Shown in pieces: positions 1 through 15,800 of a DNA stretch of 64,000 bases (the first letter of the stretch is position 1; the number at the start of each line of letters is the position of its first letter). The notes under the pieces were generated by a model. It was not told the DNA's origin, ran no database searches, and saw only the letters and a program-made list of their open reading frames with translations. The stretch covers positions 81,214,752 through 81,278,751 of the forward strand of contig OZ010595.1 in NCBI GenBank assembly GCA_963932145.1. The letters run 5' to 3'. The DNA is from Acanthosepion lycidas. Lineage: Eukaryota; Mollusca; Cephalopoda; Sepiida; Sepiidae. The position numbers and the translations under genes were made by a program.

Positions 1-2835
1 TCTGTTTCCAGTAACGAACTTACTTGTTCCGATTCTTTTGACGTACATTCTCTATTCCGATTCATTTAACGAACATTCCTTGTTCTGATTCTTTTAACCA
101 ATATTCCTTGTTTTGCTTCTTTTTTCGAATATTCCTTGTTCTGTTTCCAGTAACGAACTTACTTGTTCCGATTCTTTTGAAGAACATTCTCTGTTCCGAT
201 TCATTTAACGAACATTCCTTGTTCTGATTCTTTTAACCAATATTCCTTGTTTCGCTTCTTTTTTCGAACATTCCTTGTTCTGTTTCCAGTAACGAACTTA
301 CTTGTTCCGATTCTTTTGACGAACATTCTCTGTTCCGATTCATTTAACGAACATTCCTTGTTCTGATTCTTTTAACCAATATTCCTTGTTTCGCTTCTTT
401 TTTCGAACATTCCTTGTTCTGTTTCCAGTAACGAACTTACTTGTTCCGATTCTTTTGACGAACATTCTCTGTTCCGATTCATTTAACGAACATTCCTTGT
501 TCTGATTCTTTTAACCAATATTCCTTGTTTCGCTTCTTTTTTCGAACATTCCTTGTTCTGTTTCCAGTAACGAACTTACTTGTTCCGATTCTTTTGACGA
601 ACATTCTCAGTTCCGATTCATTTAACGAACATTCCTTGTTCTGATTCTTTTAACCAATATTCCTTGTTTCGCTTCTTTTTTCGAACATTCCTTGTTCTGT
701 TTCCAGTAACGAACTTACTTGTTCCGATTCTTTTGACGAACATTCTCTGTTCCGATTCATTTAACGAACATTCCTTGTTCTGATTTTTTTAACCAATATT
801 CCTTGTTTCTCTTCTTTTTTCGAACATTCCTTGTTCTGTTTCCAGTAACGAACTTACTTGTTCCGATTCTTTTGACGAACATTCTCTGTTCCGATTCATT
901 TAACGAACATTCCTTGTTCTGATTTTTTTAACCAATATTCCTTGTTTCGCTTGTTTTTTCGAACATTCGTTGTTCTGTTTCCAGTAACGAACTTACTTGT
1001 TCCGATTCTTTTGACGAACATTCTCTGTTCCGATTCATTTAACGAACATTCCTTGTTCTGATTCTTTTAACCAATATTCCTTGTTTCGCTTCTTTTTTCG
1101 AACATTCCTTGTTCTGTTTCCAGTAACGAACTTACTTGTTCCGATTCTTTTGACGAACATTCTCAGTTCCGATTCATTTAACGAACATTCCTTGTTTTGA
1201 TTCTTTTAACCAATATTCCTTGTTTCTCTTCTTTTTTCGAACATTCCTTGTTCTGTTTCCAGTAACGAACTTACTTGTTCCGATTCTTTTGACGAACATT
1301 CTCTATTCAGATTCATTTAACGAACATTCCTTGTTTTGATTCTTTTAACCAATATTCCTTGTTTCGCTTCTTTTTTCGAACATTCCTTGTTCTGTTTCCA
1401 GTAACGAACTTACTTGTTCCGATTCTTTTGACGAACATTCTCTGTTCCGATTCATTTAACGAACATTCCTTGTTCAGATTCTTTTAAGCAATATTCCTTG
1501 TTTCTCTTCTTTTTTCGAACATTCCTTGTTCTGTTTCCAGTAACGAACTTACTTGTTCCGATTCTTTTGACGTACATTCTCTATTCCGATTCATTTAACG
1601 AACATTCCTTGTTCTGATTCTTTTAACCAATATTCCTTGTTTTGCTTCTTTTTTCGAATATTCCTTGTTCTGTTTCCAGTAACGAACTTACTTGTTCCGA
1701 TTCTTTTGAAGAACATTCTCTGTTCCGATTCATTTAACGAACATTCCTTGTTCTGATTCTTTTAACCAATATTCCTTGTTTCGCTTCTTTTTTCGAACAT
1801 TCCTTGTTCTGTTTCCAGTAACGAACTTACTTGTTCCGATTCTTTTGACGAACATTCTCTGTTCCGATTCATTTAACGAACATTCCTTGTTCTGATTCTT
1901 TTAACCAATATTCCTTGTTTCGCTTCTTTTTTCGAACATTCCTTGTTCTGTTTCCAGTAACGAACTTACTTGTTCCGATTCTTTTGACGAACATTCTCTG
2001 TTCCGATTCATTTAACGAACATTCCTTGTTCTGATTCTTTTAACCAATATTCCTTGTTTCGCTTCTTTTTTCGAACATTCCTTGTTCTGTTTCCAGTAAC
2101 GAACTTACTTGTTCCGATTCTTTTGACGAACATTCTCAGTTCCGATTCATTTAACGAACATTCCTTGTTCTGATTCTTTTAACCAATATTCCTTGTTTCG
2201 CTTCTTTTTTCGAACATTCCTTGTTCTGTTTCCAGTAACGAACTTACTTGTTCCGATTCTTTTGACGAACATTCTCTGTTCCGATTCATTTAACGAACAT
2301 TCCTTGTTCTGATTTTTTTAACCAATATTCCTTGTTTCTCTTCTTTTTTCGAACATTCCTTGTTCTGTTTCCAGTAACGAACTTACTTGTTCCGATTCTT
2401 TTGACGAACATTCTCTGTTCCGATTCATTTAACGAACATTCCTTGTTCTGATTTTTTTAACCAATATTCCTTGTTTCGCTTGTTTTTTCGAACATTCGTT
2501 GTTCTGTTTCCAGTAACGAACTTACTTGTTCCGATTCTTTTGACGAACATTCTCTGTTCCGATTCATTTAACGAACATTCCTTGTTCTGATTCTTTTAAC
2601 CAATATTCCTTGTTTCGCTTCTTTTTTCGAACATTCCTTGTTCTGTTTCCAGTAACGAACTTACTTGTTCCGATTCTTTTGACGAACATTCTCAGTTCCG
2701 ATTCATTTAACGAACATTCCTTGTTTTGATTCTTTTAACCAATATTCCTTGTTTCTCTTCTTTTTTCGAACATTCCTTGTTCTGTTTCCAGTAACGAACT
2801 TACTTGTTCCGATTCTTTTGACGAACATTCTCTAT
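1..2835. repeat. Direct duplication inside the satellite, lag 1529 bp (11 units)
   Basis: Positions 1-1306 and 1530-2835 read the same base for base as far as I can compare by eye. They share rare variants in the same order: GACGTACATTC (40/1569), TTGAAGAAC (178/1707), CTCAGTTCC (606/2135), TTCGCTTGTT (950/2479) and CTCAGTTCC again (1163/2692). The copies part after TCTATTC at about 1306/2835. Confidence 0.9.
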
Positions 2836-5800
2836 TCCGATTCATTTAACGAACATACCTTGTTCTGATTTTTTTAACCAATATTCCATGTTTCGCTTGT
2901 TTTTTCGAACATTCGTTGTTCTGTTTCCAGTAACGAACTTACTTGTTCCGATTCTTTTGACGAACATTCTCTGTTCCGATTCATTTAACGAACATTCCTT
3001 GTTCTGATTCTTTTAACCAATATTCCTTGTTTCGCTTCTTTTTTCGAACATTCCTTGTTCTGTTTCCAGTAACGAACTTACTTGTTCCGATTCTTTTGAC
3101 GAACATTCTCAGTTCCGATTCATTTAACGAACATTCCTTGTTTTGATTCTTTTAACCAATATTCCTTGTTTCGCTTCTTTTTTCGAACATTCCTTGTTCT
3201 GTTTCCAGTAACGAACTTACTTGTTCCGATTCTTTTGACGAACATTCTCTGTTCCGATTCATTTAACGAACATTCCTTGTTCAGATTCTTTTAAGCAATA
3301 TTCCTTGTTTCTCTTCTTTTTTCGAACATTCCTTGTTCTGTTTCCAGTAACGAACTTACTTGTTCCGATTCTTTTGACGTACATTCTCTATTCCGATTCA
3401 TTTAACGAACATTCCTTGTTCTGATTCTTTTAACCAATATTCCTTGTTTTGCTTCTTTTTTCGAATATTCCTTGTTCTGTTTCCAGTAACGAACTTACTT
3501 GTTCCGATTCTTTTGAAGAACATTCTCTGTTCCGATTCATTTAACGAACATTCCTTGTTCTGATTCTTTTAACCAATATTCCTTGTTTCGCTTCTTTTTT
3601 CGAACATTCCTTGTTCTGTTTCCAGTAACGAACTTACTTGTTCCGATTCTTTTGACGAACATTCTCTGTTCCGATTCATTTAACGAACATTCCTTGTTCT
3701 GATTCTTTTAACCAATATTCCTTGTTTCGCTTCTTTTTTCGAACATTCCTTGTTCTGTTTCCAGTAACGAACTTACTTGTTCCGATTCTTTTGACGAACA
3801 TTCTCTGTTCCGATTCATTTAACGAACATTCCTTGTTCTGATTCTTTTAACCAATATTCCTTGTTTCGCTTCTTTTTTCGAACATTCCTTGTTCTGTTTC
3901 CAGTAACGAACTTACTTGTTCCGATTCTTTTGACGAACATTCTCTGTTCCGATTCATTTAACGAACATTCCTTGTTTTGATTCTTTTAACCAATATTCCT
4001 TGTTTCGCTTCTTTTTTCGAACATTCCTTGTTCTGTTTCCAGTAACGAACTTACTTGTTCCGATTCTTTTGACGAACATTCTCTGTTCCGATTCATTTAA
4101 CGAACATTCCTTGTTCTGATTTTTTTAACCAATATTCCTTGTTTCTCTTCTTTTTTCGAACATTCCTTGTTCTGTTTCCAGTAACGAAATTACTTGTACC
4201 GATTCTTTTGACGAACATTCTCTATTCCGATTCATTTAACGAACATTCCTTGTTCTGATTTTTTTAACCAATATTCCTTGTTTCGCTTCTTTTTTCGAAC
4301 ATTCGTTGTTCTGTTTCCAGTAACGAACTTACTTGTTCCGATTCTTTTGACGAACATTCTCTGTTCCGATTCATTTAACGAACATTCCTTGTTCAGATTC
4401 TTTTAAGCAATATTCCTTGTTTCTCTTCTTTTTTCGAACATTCCTTGTTCTGTTTCCAGTAACGAACTTACTTGTTCCGATTCTTTTGACGTACATTCTC
4501 TATTCCGATTCATTTAACGAACATTCCTTGTTCTGATTCTTTTAACCAATATCCCTTGTTTCGCTTCTTTTTTCGAACATTCCTTGTTCTGTTTCCAGTA
4601 ACGAACTTACTTGTTCCGATTCTTTTGACGAACATTCTTTGTTCCGCTTCATTTAACGAACATTCCTTGTTCTGATTCTTTTAACCAATATTCCTTGTTT
4701 CGCTTCTTTTTTCGAACATTCCTTGTTCTGTTTCCAGTAACGAACTTACTTGTTCCGATTCTTTTGACGAACATTCTCTGTTCCGATTCATTTAACGAAC
4801 ATTCCTTGTTCTGATTTTTTTAACCAATATTCCTTGTTTCTCTTCTTTTTTCGAACATTCCTTGTTCTGTTTCCAGTAACGAAATTACTTGTACCGATTC
4901 TTTTGACGAACATTCTCTATTCCGATTCATTTAACGAACATTCCTTGTTCTGATTTTTTTAACCAATATTCCTTGTTTCGCTTCTTTTTTCGAACATTCG
5001 TTGTTCTGTTTCCAGTAACGAACTTACTTGTTCCGATTCTTTTGACGAACATTCTCTGTTCCGATTCATTTAACGAACATTCCTTGTTCAGATTCTTTTA
5101 AGCAATATTCCTTGTTTCTCTTCTTTTTTCGAACATTCCTTGTTCTGTTTCCAGTAACGAACTTACTTGTTCCGATTCTTTTGACGTACATTCTCTATTC
5201 CGATTCATTTAACGAACATTCCTTGTTCTGATTCTTTTAACCAATATTCCTTGTTTCGCTTCTTTTTTCGAATATTCCTTGTTCTGTTTCCAGTAACGAA
5301 CTTACTTGTTCCGATTCTTTTGAAGAACATTCTCTGTTCCGATTCATTTAACGAACATTTCTTGTTCTGATTCTTTTAACCAATATTCCTTGTTTCGTTT
5401 ATTTATTCGAAAATTCCTTGTTCTGTTTCCAGTAACGAACTGACTTGTTCCGATTCTTTTGACGAACATTCTCTGTTCCGATTCATTTAACGAACATTCC
5501 TTGTTCTGATTCTTTTAACCAATATTCCTTGTTTCGCTTCTTTTTTCGAACATTCCTTGTTCTGTTTCCAGTAACGAACTTACTTGTTCCGATTCTTTTG
5601 ACGAACATTCTTTGTTCCGCTTGATTTAACGAACATTCCTTGTTTTGATTCTTTTAACCAATATTCCTTGTTTCGCTTCTTTTTTCGAACATTCCTTGTT
5701 CTGTTTCCAGTAACGAACTTACTTGTTCCGATTCTTTTGACGAACATTCTCTGTTCCGATTCATTTAACGAACATTCCTTGTTTTGATTCTTTTAACCAA

Positions 5801-6869
5801 TATTCCTTGTTTCGCTTCTTTTTTCGAACATTCCTTGTTCTGTTTCCAGTAACGAACTTACTTGTTCCGATTCTTTTGACGAACATTCTCTGTTCCGATT
5901 CATTTAACGAACATTCCTTGTTCAGATTCTTTTAAGCAATATTCCTTGTTTCTCTTCTTTTTTCGAACATTCCTTGTTCTGTTTCCAGTAACGAACTTAC
6001 TTGTTCCGATTCTTTTGACGTACATTCTCTATTCCGATTCATTTAACGAACATTCCTTGTTCTGATTCTTTTAACCAATATTCCTTGTTTCACTTCTTTT
6101 TTCGAATATTCCTTGTTCTGTTTCCAGTAACGAACTTACTTGTTCCGATTCTTTTGAAGAACATTCTCTGTTCCGATTCATTTAACGAACATTCCTTGTT
6201 CTGATTCTTTTAACCAATATTCCTTGTTTCGCTTCTTTTTTCGAACATTCCTTGTTCTGTTTCCAGTAACGAACTTACTTGTTCCGATTCTTTTGACGAA
6301 CATTCTCTGTTCCGATTCATTTAACGAACATTCCTTGTTCTGATTCTTTTAACCAATATTCCTTGTTTCGCTTCTTTTTTCGAACATTCCTTGTTCTGTT
6401 TCCAGTAACGAACTTACTTGTTCCGATTCTTTTGACGAACATTCTCTGTTCCGATTCATTTAACGAACATTCCTTGTTCTGATTTTTTTAACCAATATTC
6501 CTTGTTTCTCTTCTTTTTTCGAACATTCCTTGTTCTGTTTCCAGTAACGAACTTACTTGTTCCGATTCTTTTGACGAACATTCTCTATTCCGATTCATTT
6601 AACGAACATTCCTTGTTCTGATTTTTTTAACCAATATTCCTTGTTTCGCTTGTTTTTTCGAACATTCGTTGTTCTGTTTCCAGTAACGAACTTACTTGTT
6701 CCGATTCTTTTGACGAACATTCTCTGTTCCGATTCATTTAACGAACATTCCTTGTTCTGATTCTTTTAACCAATATTCCTTGTTTCGCTTCTTTTTTCGA
6801 ACATTCCTTGTTCTGTTTCCAGTAACGAACTTACTTGTTCCGATTCTTTTGACGAACATTCTCAGTTCC

Positions 6870-9800
6870 GATTCATTTAACGAACATTCCTTGTTTTGAT
6901 TCTTTTAACCAATATTCCTTGTTTCGCTTCTTTTTTCGAACATTCCTTGTTCTGTTTCCAGTAACGAACTTACTTGTTCCGATTCTTTTGACGAACATTC
7001 TCTGTTCCGATTCATTTAACGAACATTCCTTGTTCAGATTCTTTTAAGCAATATTCCTTGTTTCTCTTCTTTTTTCGAACATTCCTTGTTCTGTTTCCAG
7101 TAACGAACTTACTTGTTCCGATTCTTTTGACGTACATTCTCTATTCCGATTCATTTAACGAACATTCCTTGTTCTGATTCTTTTAACCAATATTCCTTGT
7201 TTTGCTTCTTTTTTCGAATATTACTTGTTCTGTTTCCAGTAACGAACTTACTTGTTCCGATTCTTTTGAAGAACATGCTCTGTTCCGATTCATTTAACGA
7301 ACATTCCTTGTTCTGATTCTTTTAACCAATATTCCTTGTTTCGCTTCTTTTTTCGAACATTCCTTGTTCTGTTTCCAGTAACGAACTTACTTGTTCCGAT
7401 TCTTTTGACGAACATTCTCTGTTCCGATTCATTTAACGAACATTCCTTGTTCTGATTCTTTTAACCAATATTCCTTGTTTCGCTTCTTTTTTCGAACATT
7501 CCTTGTTCTGTTTCCAGTAACGAACTTACTTGTTCCGATTCTTTTGACGAACATTCTTTGTTCCGCTTGATTTAAAGAACATTCCTTGTTTTGATTCTTT
7601 TAACCAATATTCCTTGTTTCGCTTCTTTTTTCGAACATTCCTTGTTCTGTTTCCAGTAACGAACTTACTTGTTCCGATTCTTTTGACGAACATTCTCTGT
7701 TCCGATTCATTTAACGAACATTCCTTGTTCTGATTCTTTTAACCAATATTCCTTGTTTCGCTTCTTTTTTCGAACATTCCTTGTTCTGTTTCCAGTAACG
7801 AACTTACTTGTTCCGATTCTTTTGACGAACATTCTATGTTCCGATTCATTTAACGAACATTCCTTGTTTTGATTCTTTTAACCAATATTCCTTGTTTCGC
7901 TTCTTTTTTCGAACATTCCTTGTTCTGTTTCCAGTAACGAACTTACTTGTTCCGATTCTTTTGACGAACATTCTCTGTTCCGATTCATTTAACGAACATT
8001 CCTTGTTCTGATTTTTTTAACCAATATTCCTTGTTTCTCTTCTTTTTTCGAACATTCCTTGTTCTGTTTCCAGTAACGAAATTACTTGTACCGATTCTTT
8101 TGACGAACATTCTCTATTCCGATTCATTTAACGAACATTCCTTGTTCTGATTTTTTTAACCAATATTCCTTGTTTCGCTTCATTTTTCGAACATTCGTTG
8201 TTCTGTTTCCAGTAAGGAACTTACTTGTTCCGATTCTTTTGACGAACATTCTCTGTTCCGATTCATTTAACGAACATTCCTTGTTCAGATTCTTTTAAGC
8301 AATATTCCTTGTTTCTCTTCTTTTTTCGAACATTCCTTGTTCTGTTTCCAGTAACGAACTTACTTGTTCCGATTCTTTTGACGTACATTCTCTATTCCGA
8401 TTCATTTAACGAACATTCCTTGTTCTGATTCTTTTAACCAATATTCCTTGTTTCGCTTCTTTTTTCGAATATTTCTTGTTCTGTTTCCAGTAACGAACTT
8501 ACTTGTTCCGATTCTTTTGAAGAACATTCTCTGTTCCGATTCATTTAACGAACATTCCTTGTTCTGATTCTTTTAACCAATATTCCTTGTTTCGCTTCTT
8601 TTTTCGAACATTCCTTGTTCTGTTTCCAGTAACGAACTTACTTGTTCCGATTCTTTTGACGAACATTCTCTGTTCCGATTCATTTAACGAACATTCCTTG
8701 TTCTGATTCTTTTAACCAATATTCCTTGTTTCGCTTCTTTTTTCGAACATTCCTTGTTCTGTTTCCAGTAACGAACTTACTTGTTCCGATTCTTTTGACG
8801 AACATTCTCTGTTCCGATTCATTTAACGAACATTCCTTGTTCTGATTTTTTTAACCAATATTCCTTGTTTCTCTTCTTTTTTCGAACATTCCTTGTTCTG
8901 TTTCCAGTAACGAACTTACTTGTTCCGATTCTTTTGACGAACATTCTCTATTCCGATTCATTTAACGAACATTCCTTGTTCTGATTTTTTTAACCAATAT
9001 TCCTTGTTTCGCTTGTTTTTTCGAACATTCGTTGTTCTGTTTCCAGTAACGAACTTACTTGTTCCGATTCTTTTGACGAACATTCTCTGTTCCGATTCAT
9101 TTAACGAACATTCCTTGTTCTGATTCTTTTAACCAACATTCCTTGTTTCGCTTCTTTTTTCGAACATTCCTTGTTCTGTTTCCAGTAACGAACTTACTTG
9201 TTCCGATTCTTTTGACGAACATTCTCAGTTCCGATTCATTTAACGAACATTCCTTGTTTTGATTCTTTTAACCAATATTCCTTGTTTCGCTTCTTTTTTC
9301 GAACATTCCTTGTTCTGTTTCCAGTAACGAACTTACTTGTTCCGATTCTTTTGACGAACATTCTCTGTTCCGATTCATTTAACGAACATTCCTTGTTCTG
9401 ATTTTTTTAACCAATATTCCTTGTTTCTCTTCTTTTTTCGAACATTCCTTGTTCTGTTTCCAGTAACGAAATTACTTGTACCGATTCTTTTGACGAACAT
9501 TCTCTATTCCGATTCATTTAACGAACATTCCTTGTTCTGATTTTTTTAACCAATATTCCTTGTTTCGCTTCTTTTTTCGAACATTCGTTGTTCTGTTTCC
9601 AGTAACGAACTTACTTGTTCCGATTCTTTTGACGAACATTCTCTGTTCCGATTCATTTAACGAACATTCCTTGTTCAGATTCTTTTAAGCAATATTCCTT
9701 GTTTCTCTTCTTTTTTCGAACATTCCTTGTTCTGTTTCCAGTAACGAACTTACTTGTTCCGATTCTTTTGACGTACATTCTCTATTCCGATTCATTTAAC

Positions 9801-12800
9801 GAACATTCCTTGTTCTGATTCTTTTAACCAATATTCCTTGTTTCGCTTCTTTTTTCGAATATTCCTTGTTCTGTTTCCAGTAACGAACTTACTTGTTCCG
9901 ATTCTTTTGAAGAACATTCTCTGTTCCGATTCATTTAACGAACATTCCTTGTTCTGATTCTTTTAACCAATATTCCTTGTTTCGCTTCTTTTTTCGAACA
10001 TTCCTTGTTCTGTTTCCAGTAACGAACTTACTTGTTCCGATTCTTTTGACGAACATTCTCTGTTCCGATTCATTTAACGAACATTCCTTGTTCTGATTCT
10101 TTTAACCAATATTCCTTGTTTCGCTTCTTTTTTCGAACATTCCTTGTTCTGTTTCCAGTAACGAACTTACTTGTTCCGATTCTTTTGACGAACATTCTTT
10201 GTTCCGCTTGATTTAAAGAACATTCCTTGTTTTGATTCTTTTAACCAATATTCCTTGTTTCGCTTCTTTTTTCGAACATTCCTTGTTCTGTTTCCAGTAA
10301 CGAACTTACTTGTTCCGATTCTTTTGACGAACATTCTCTGTTCCGATTCATTTAACGAACATTCCTTGTTCTGATTCTTTTAACCAATATTCCTTGTTTC
10401 GCTTCTTTTTTCGAACATTCCTTGTTCTGTTTCCAGTAACGAACTTACTTGTTCCGATTCTTTTGACGAACATTCTCTGTTCCGATTCATTTAACGAACA
10501 TTCCTTGTTTTGATTCTTTTAACCAATATTCCTTGTTTCGCTTCTTTTTTCGAACATTCCTTGTTCTGTTTCCAGTAACGAACTTACTTGTTCCGATTCT
10601 TTTGACGAACATTCTCTGTTCCGATTCATTTAACGAACATTCCTTGTTCTGATTTTTTTAACCAATATTCCTTGTTTCTCTTCTTTTTTCGAACATTCCT
10701 TGTTCTGTTTCCAGTAACGAACTTACTTGTTCCGATTCTTTTGACGAACATTCTCTATTCCGATTCATTTAACGAACATTCCTTGTTCTGATTTTTTTAA
10801 CCAATATTCCTTGTTTCGCTTGTTTTTTCGAACATTCGTTGTTCTGTTTCCAGTAACGAACTTACTTGTTCCGATTCTTTTGACGAACATTCTCTGTTCC
10901 GATTCATTTAACGAACATTCCTTGTTCTGATTCTTTTAACCAATATTCCTTGTTTCGCTTCTTTTTTCGAACATTCCTTGTTCTGTTTCCAGTAACGAAC
11001 TTACTTGTTCCGATTCTTTTGACGAACATTCTCTGTTCCGATTCATTTAACGAACATTCCTTGTTCTGATTCTTTTAAGCAATATTGCTTGTTTCTTTTC
11101 TTTTTTCGATCATTCCTTGTTCTGTTTCCAGTAACGAACTTACTTGTTCCGATTCTTTTGACGTACATTCTCTATTCCGATTCATTTAACGAACATTCCT
11201 TGTTCTGATTTTTTTAACCAATATTCCTTGTTTCGCTTCTTTTTTCGAACATTCCTTGTTCTGTTTCCAGTAACGAACTTACTTGTTCCGATTCTTTTGA
11301 CGAACATTCTCTGTTCCGATTCATTTAACGAACATTCCTTGTTCTGATTCTTTTAAGCAATATTCCTTGTTTCGCTTCTTTTTTCGAACATTCCTTGTTC
11401 TGTTTCCAGTAACGAACTGACTTGTTCCGATTCTTTTGACGAACATTCTCTGTTCCGATTCATTTAACGAACATTCCTTGTTCTGATTCTTTTAACCAAT
11501 ATTCCTTGTTTCGCTTCTTTTTTCGAACATTCCTTGTTCTGTTTCCAGTAACGAACTTACTTGTTCCGATTCTTTTGACGAACATTCTTTGTTCCGCTTG
11601 ATTTAACGAACATTCCTTGTTTTGATTCTTTTAACCAATATTCCTTGTTTCGCTTCTTTTTTCGAACATTCCTTGTTCTGTTTCCAGTAACGAACTTACT
11701 TGTTCCGATTCTTTTGACGAACATTCTCTGTTCCGATTCATTTAACGAACATTCCTTGTTCTGATTCTTTTAACCAATATTCCTTGTTTCGCTTCTTTTT
11801 TCGAACATTCCTTGTTCTGTTTCCAGTAACGAAATTACTTGTTCCGATTCTTTTGACGAACATTCTCTGTTCCGATTCATTTAACGAACATTCCTTGTTT
11901 TGATTCTTTTAACCAATATTCCTTGTTTCGCTTCTTTTTTCGAACATTCCTTGTTCTGTTTCCAGTAACGAACTTACTTGTTCCGATTCTTTTGACGAAC
12001 ATTCTCTGTTCCGATTCATTTAACGAACATTCCTTGTTCAGATTCTTTTAAGCAATATTCCTTGTTTCTCTTCTTTTTTCGAACATTCCTTGTTCTGTTT
12101 CCAGTAACGAACTTACTTGTTCCGATTCTTTTGACGTACATTCTCTATTCCGATTCATTTAACGAACATTCCTTGTTCTGATTCTTTTAACCAATATTCC
12201 TTGTTTCGCTTCTTTTTTCGAATATTCCTTGTTCTGTTTCCAGTAACGAACTTACTTGTTCCGATTCTTTTGAAGAACATTCTCTGTTCCGATTCATTTA
12301 ACGAACATTCCTTGTTCTGATTCTTTTAACCAATATTCCTTGTTTCGCTTCTTTTTTCGAACATTCCTTGTTCTGTTTCCAGTAACGAACTTACTTGTTC
12401 CGATTCTTTTGACGAACATTCTCTGTTCCGATTCATTTAACGAACATTCCTTGTTCTGATTCTTTTAACCAATATTCCTTGTTTCGCTTCTTTTTTCGAA
12501 CATTCCTTGTTCTGTTTCCAGTAACGAACTTACTTGTTCCGATTCTTTTGACGAACATTCTTTGTTCCGCTTGATTTAAAGAACATTCCTTGTTTTGATT
12601 CTTTTAACCAATATTCCTTGTTTCGCTTCTTTTTTCGAACATTCCTTGTTCTGTTTCCAGTAACGAACTTACTTGTTCCGATTCTTTTGACGAACATTCT
12701 CTGTTCCGATTCATTTAACGAACATTCCTTGTTCTGATTCTTTTAACCAATATTCCTTGTTTCGCTTCTTTTTTCGAACATTCCTTGTTCTGTTTCCAGT

Positions 12801-15800
12801 AACGAACTTACTTGTTCCGATTCTTTTGACGAACATTCTCTGTTCCGATTCATTTAACGAACATTCCTTGTTTTGATTCTTTTAACCAATATTCCTTGTT
12901 TCGCTTCTTTTTTCGAACATTCCTTGTTCTGTTTCCAGTAACGAACTTACTTGTTCCGATTCTTTTGACGAACATTCTCTGTTCCGATTCATTTAACGAA
13001 CATTCCTTGTTCTGATTTTTTTAACCAATATTCCTTGTTTCTCTTCTTTTTTCGAACATTCCTTGTTCTGTTTCCAGTAACGAAATTACTTGTACCGATT
13101 CTTTTGACGAACATTCTCTATTCCGATTCATTTAACGAACATTCCTTGTTCTGATTTTTTTAACCAATATTCCTTGTTTCGCTTCTTTTTTCGAACATTC
13201 GTTGTTCTGTTTCCAGTAACGAACTTACTTGTTCCGATTCTTTTGACGAACATTCTCTGTTCCGATTCATTTAACGAACATTCCTTGTTCAGATTCTTTT
13301 AAGCAATATTCCTTGTTTCTCTTCTTTTTTCGAACATTCCTTGTTCTGTTTCCAGTAACGAACTTACTTGTTCCGATTCTTTTGACGTACATTCTCTATT
13401 CCGATTCATTTAACGAACATTCCTTGTTCTGATTCTTTTAACCAATATTCCTTGTTTCGCTTCTTTTTTCGAATATTCCTTGTTCTGTTTCCAGTAACGA
13501 ACTTACTTGTTCCGATTCTTTTGAAGAACATTCTCTGTTCCGATTCATTTAAAGAACATTCCTTGTTTTGATTCTTTTAACCAATATTCCTTGTTTCGCT
13601 TCTTTTTTCGAACATTCCTTGTTCTGTTTCCAGTAACGAACTTACTTGTTCCGATTCTTTTGACGAACATTCTCTGTTCCGATTCATTTAACGAACATTC
13701 CTTGTTCTGATTCTTTTAACCAATATTCCTTGTTTCGCTTCTTTTTTCGAACATTCCTTGTTCTGTTTCCAGTAACGAACTTACTTGTTCCGATTCTTTT
13801 GACGAACATTCTCTGTTCCGATTCATTTAACGAACATTCCTTGTTTTGATTCTTTTAACCAGTATTCCTTGTTTCGCTTCTTTTTTCGAACATTCCTTGT
13901 TCTGTTTCCAGTAACGAACTTACTTGTTCCGATTCTTTTGACGAACATTCTCTGTTCCGATTCATTTAACGAACATTCCTTGTTCTGATTTTTTTAACCA
14001 ATATTCCTTGTTTCTCTTCTTTTTTCGAACATTCCTTGTTCTGTTTCCAGTAACGAAATTACTTGTTCCGATTCTTTTGACGAACATTCTCTATTCCGAT
14101 TCATTTAACGAACATTCCTTGTTCTGATTTTTTTAACCAATATTCCTTGTTTCGCTTGTTTTTTCGAACATTCGTTGTTCTGTTTCCAGTAACGAACTTA
14201 CTTGTTCCGATTCTTTTGACGAACATTCTCTGTTCCGATTCATTTAACGAACATTCCTTGTTCTGATTCTTTTAACCAATATTCCTTGTTTCGCTTCTTT
14301 TTTCGAACATTCCTTGTTCTGTTTCCAGTAACGAACTTACTTGTTCCGATTCTTTTGACGAACATTCTCTGTTCCGATTCATTTAACGAACATTCCTTGT
14401 TCTGATTCTTTTAAGCAATATTGCTTGTTTCTTTTCTTTTTTCGATCATTCCTTGTTCTGTTTCCAGTAACGAACTTACTTGTTCCGATTCTTTTGACGT
14501 ACATTCTCTATTCCGATTCATTTAACGAACATTCCTTGTTCTGATTTTTTTAACCAATATTCCTTGTTTCGCTTCTTTTTTCGAACATTCCTTGTTCTGT
14601 TTCCAGTAACGAACTTACTTGTTCCGATTCTTTTGACGAACATTCTCTGTTCCGATTCATTTAACGAACATTCCTTGTTCTGATTCTTTTAAGCAATATT
14701 CCTTGTTTCGCTTCTTTTTTCGAACATTCCTTGTTCTGTTTCCAGTAACGAACTGACTTGTTCCGATTCTTTTGACGAACATTCTCTGTTCCGATTCATT
14801 TAACGAACATTCCTTGTTCTGATTTTTTTAACCAATATTCCTTGTTTCGCTTCTTTTTTCGAACATTCCTTGTTCTGTTTCCAGTAACGAACTTACTTGT
14901 TCCGATTCTTTTGACGAACATTCTTTGTTCCGCTTGATTTAACGAACATTCCTTGTTTTGATTCTTTTAACCAATATTCCTTGTTTCGCTTCTTTTTTCG
15001 AACATTCCTTGTTCTGTTTCCAGTAACGAACTTACTTGTTCCGATTCTTTTGACGAACATTCTCTGTTCCGATTCATTTAACGAACATTCCTTGTTCTGA
15101 TTCTTTTAACCAATATTCCTTGTTTCGCTTCTTTTTTCGAACATTCCTTGTTCTGTTTCCAGTAACGAACTTACTTGTTCCGATTCTTTTGACGAACATT
15201 CTCTGTTCCGATTCATTTAACGAACATTCCTTGTTTTGTTTCTTTTAACCAATATTCCTTGTTTCGCTTCTTTTTTCGAACATTCCTTGTTCTGTTTCCA
15301 GTAACGAACTTACTTGTTCCGATTCTTTTGACGAACATTCTCTGTTCCGATTCATTTAACGAACATTCCTTGTTCAGATTCTTTTAAGCAATATTCCTTG
15401 TTTCTCTTCTTTTTTCGAACATTCCTTGTTCTGTTTCCAGTAACGAACTTACTTGTTCCGATTCTTTTGACGTACATTCTCTATTCCGATTCATTTAACG
15501 AACATTCCTTGTTCTGATTCTTTTAACCAATATTCCTTGTTTCGCTTCTTTTTTCGAATATTCCTTGTTCTGTTTCCAGTAACGAACTTACTTGTTCCGA
15601 TTCTTTTGAAGAACATTCTCTGTTCCGATTCATTTAACGAACATTCCTTGTTCTGATTCTTTTAACCAATATTCCTTGTTTCGCTTCTTTTTTCGAACAT
15701 TCCTTGTTCTGTTTCCAGTAACGAACTTACTTGTTCCGATTCTTTTGACGAACATTCTCTGTTCCGATTCATTTAACGAACATTCCTTGTTCTGATTCTT

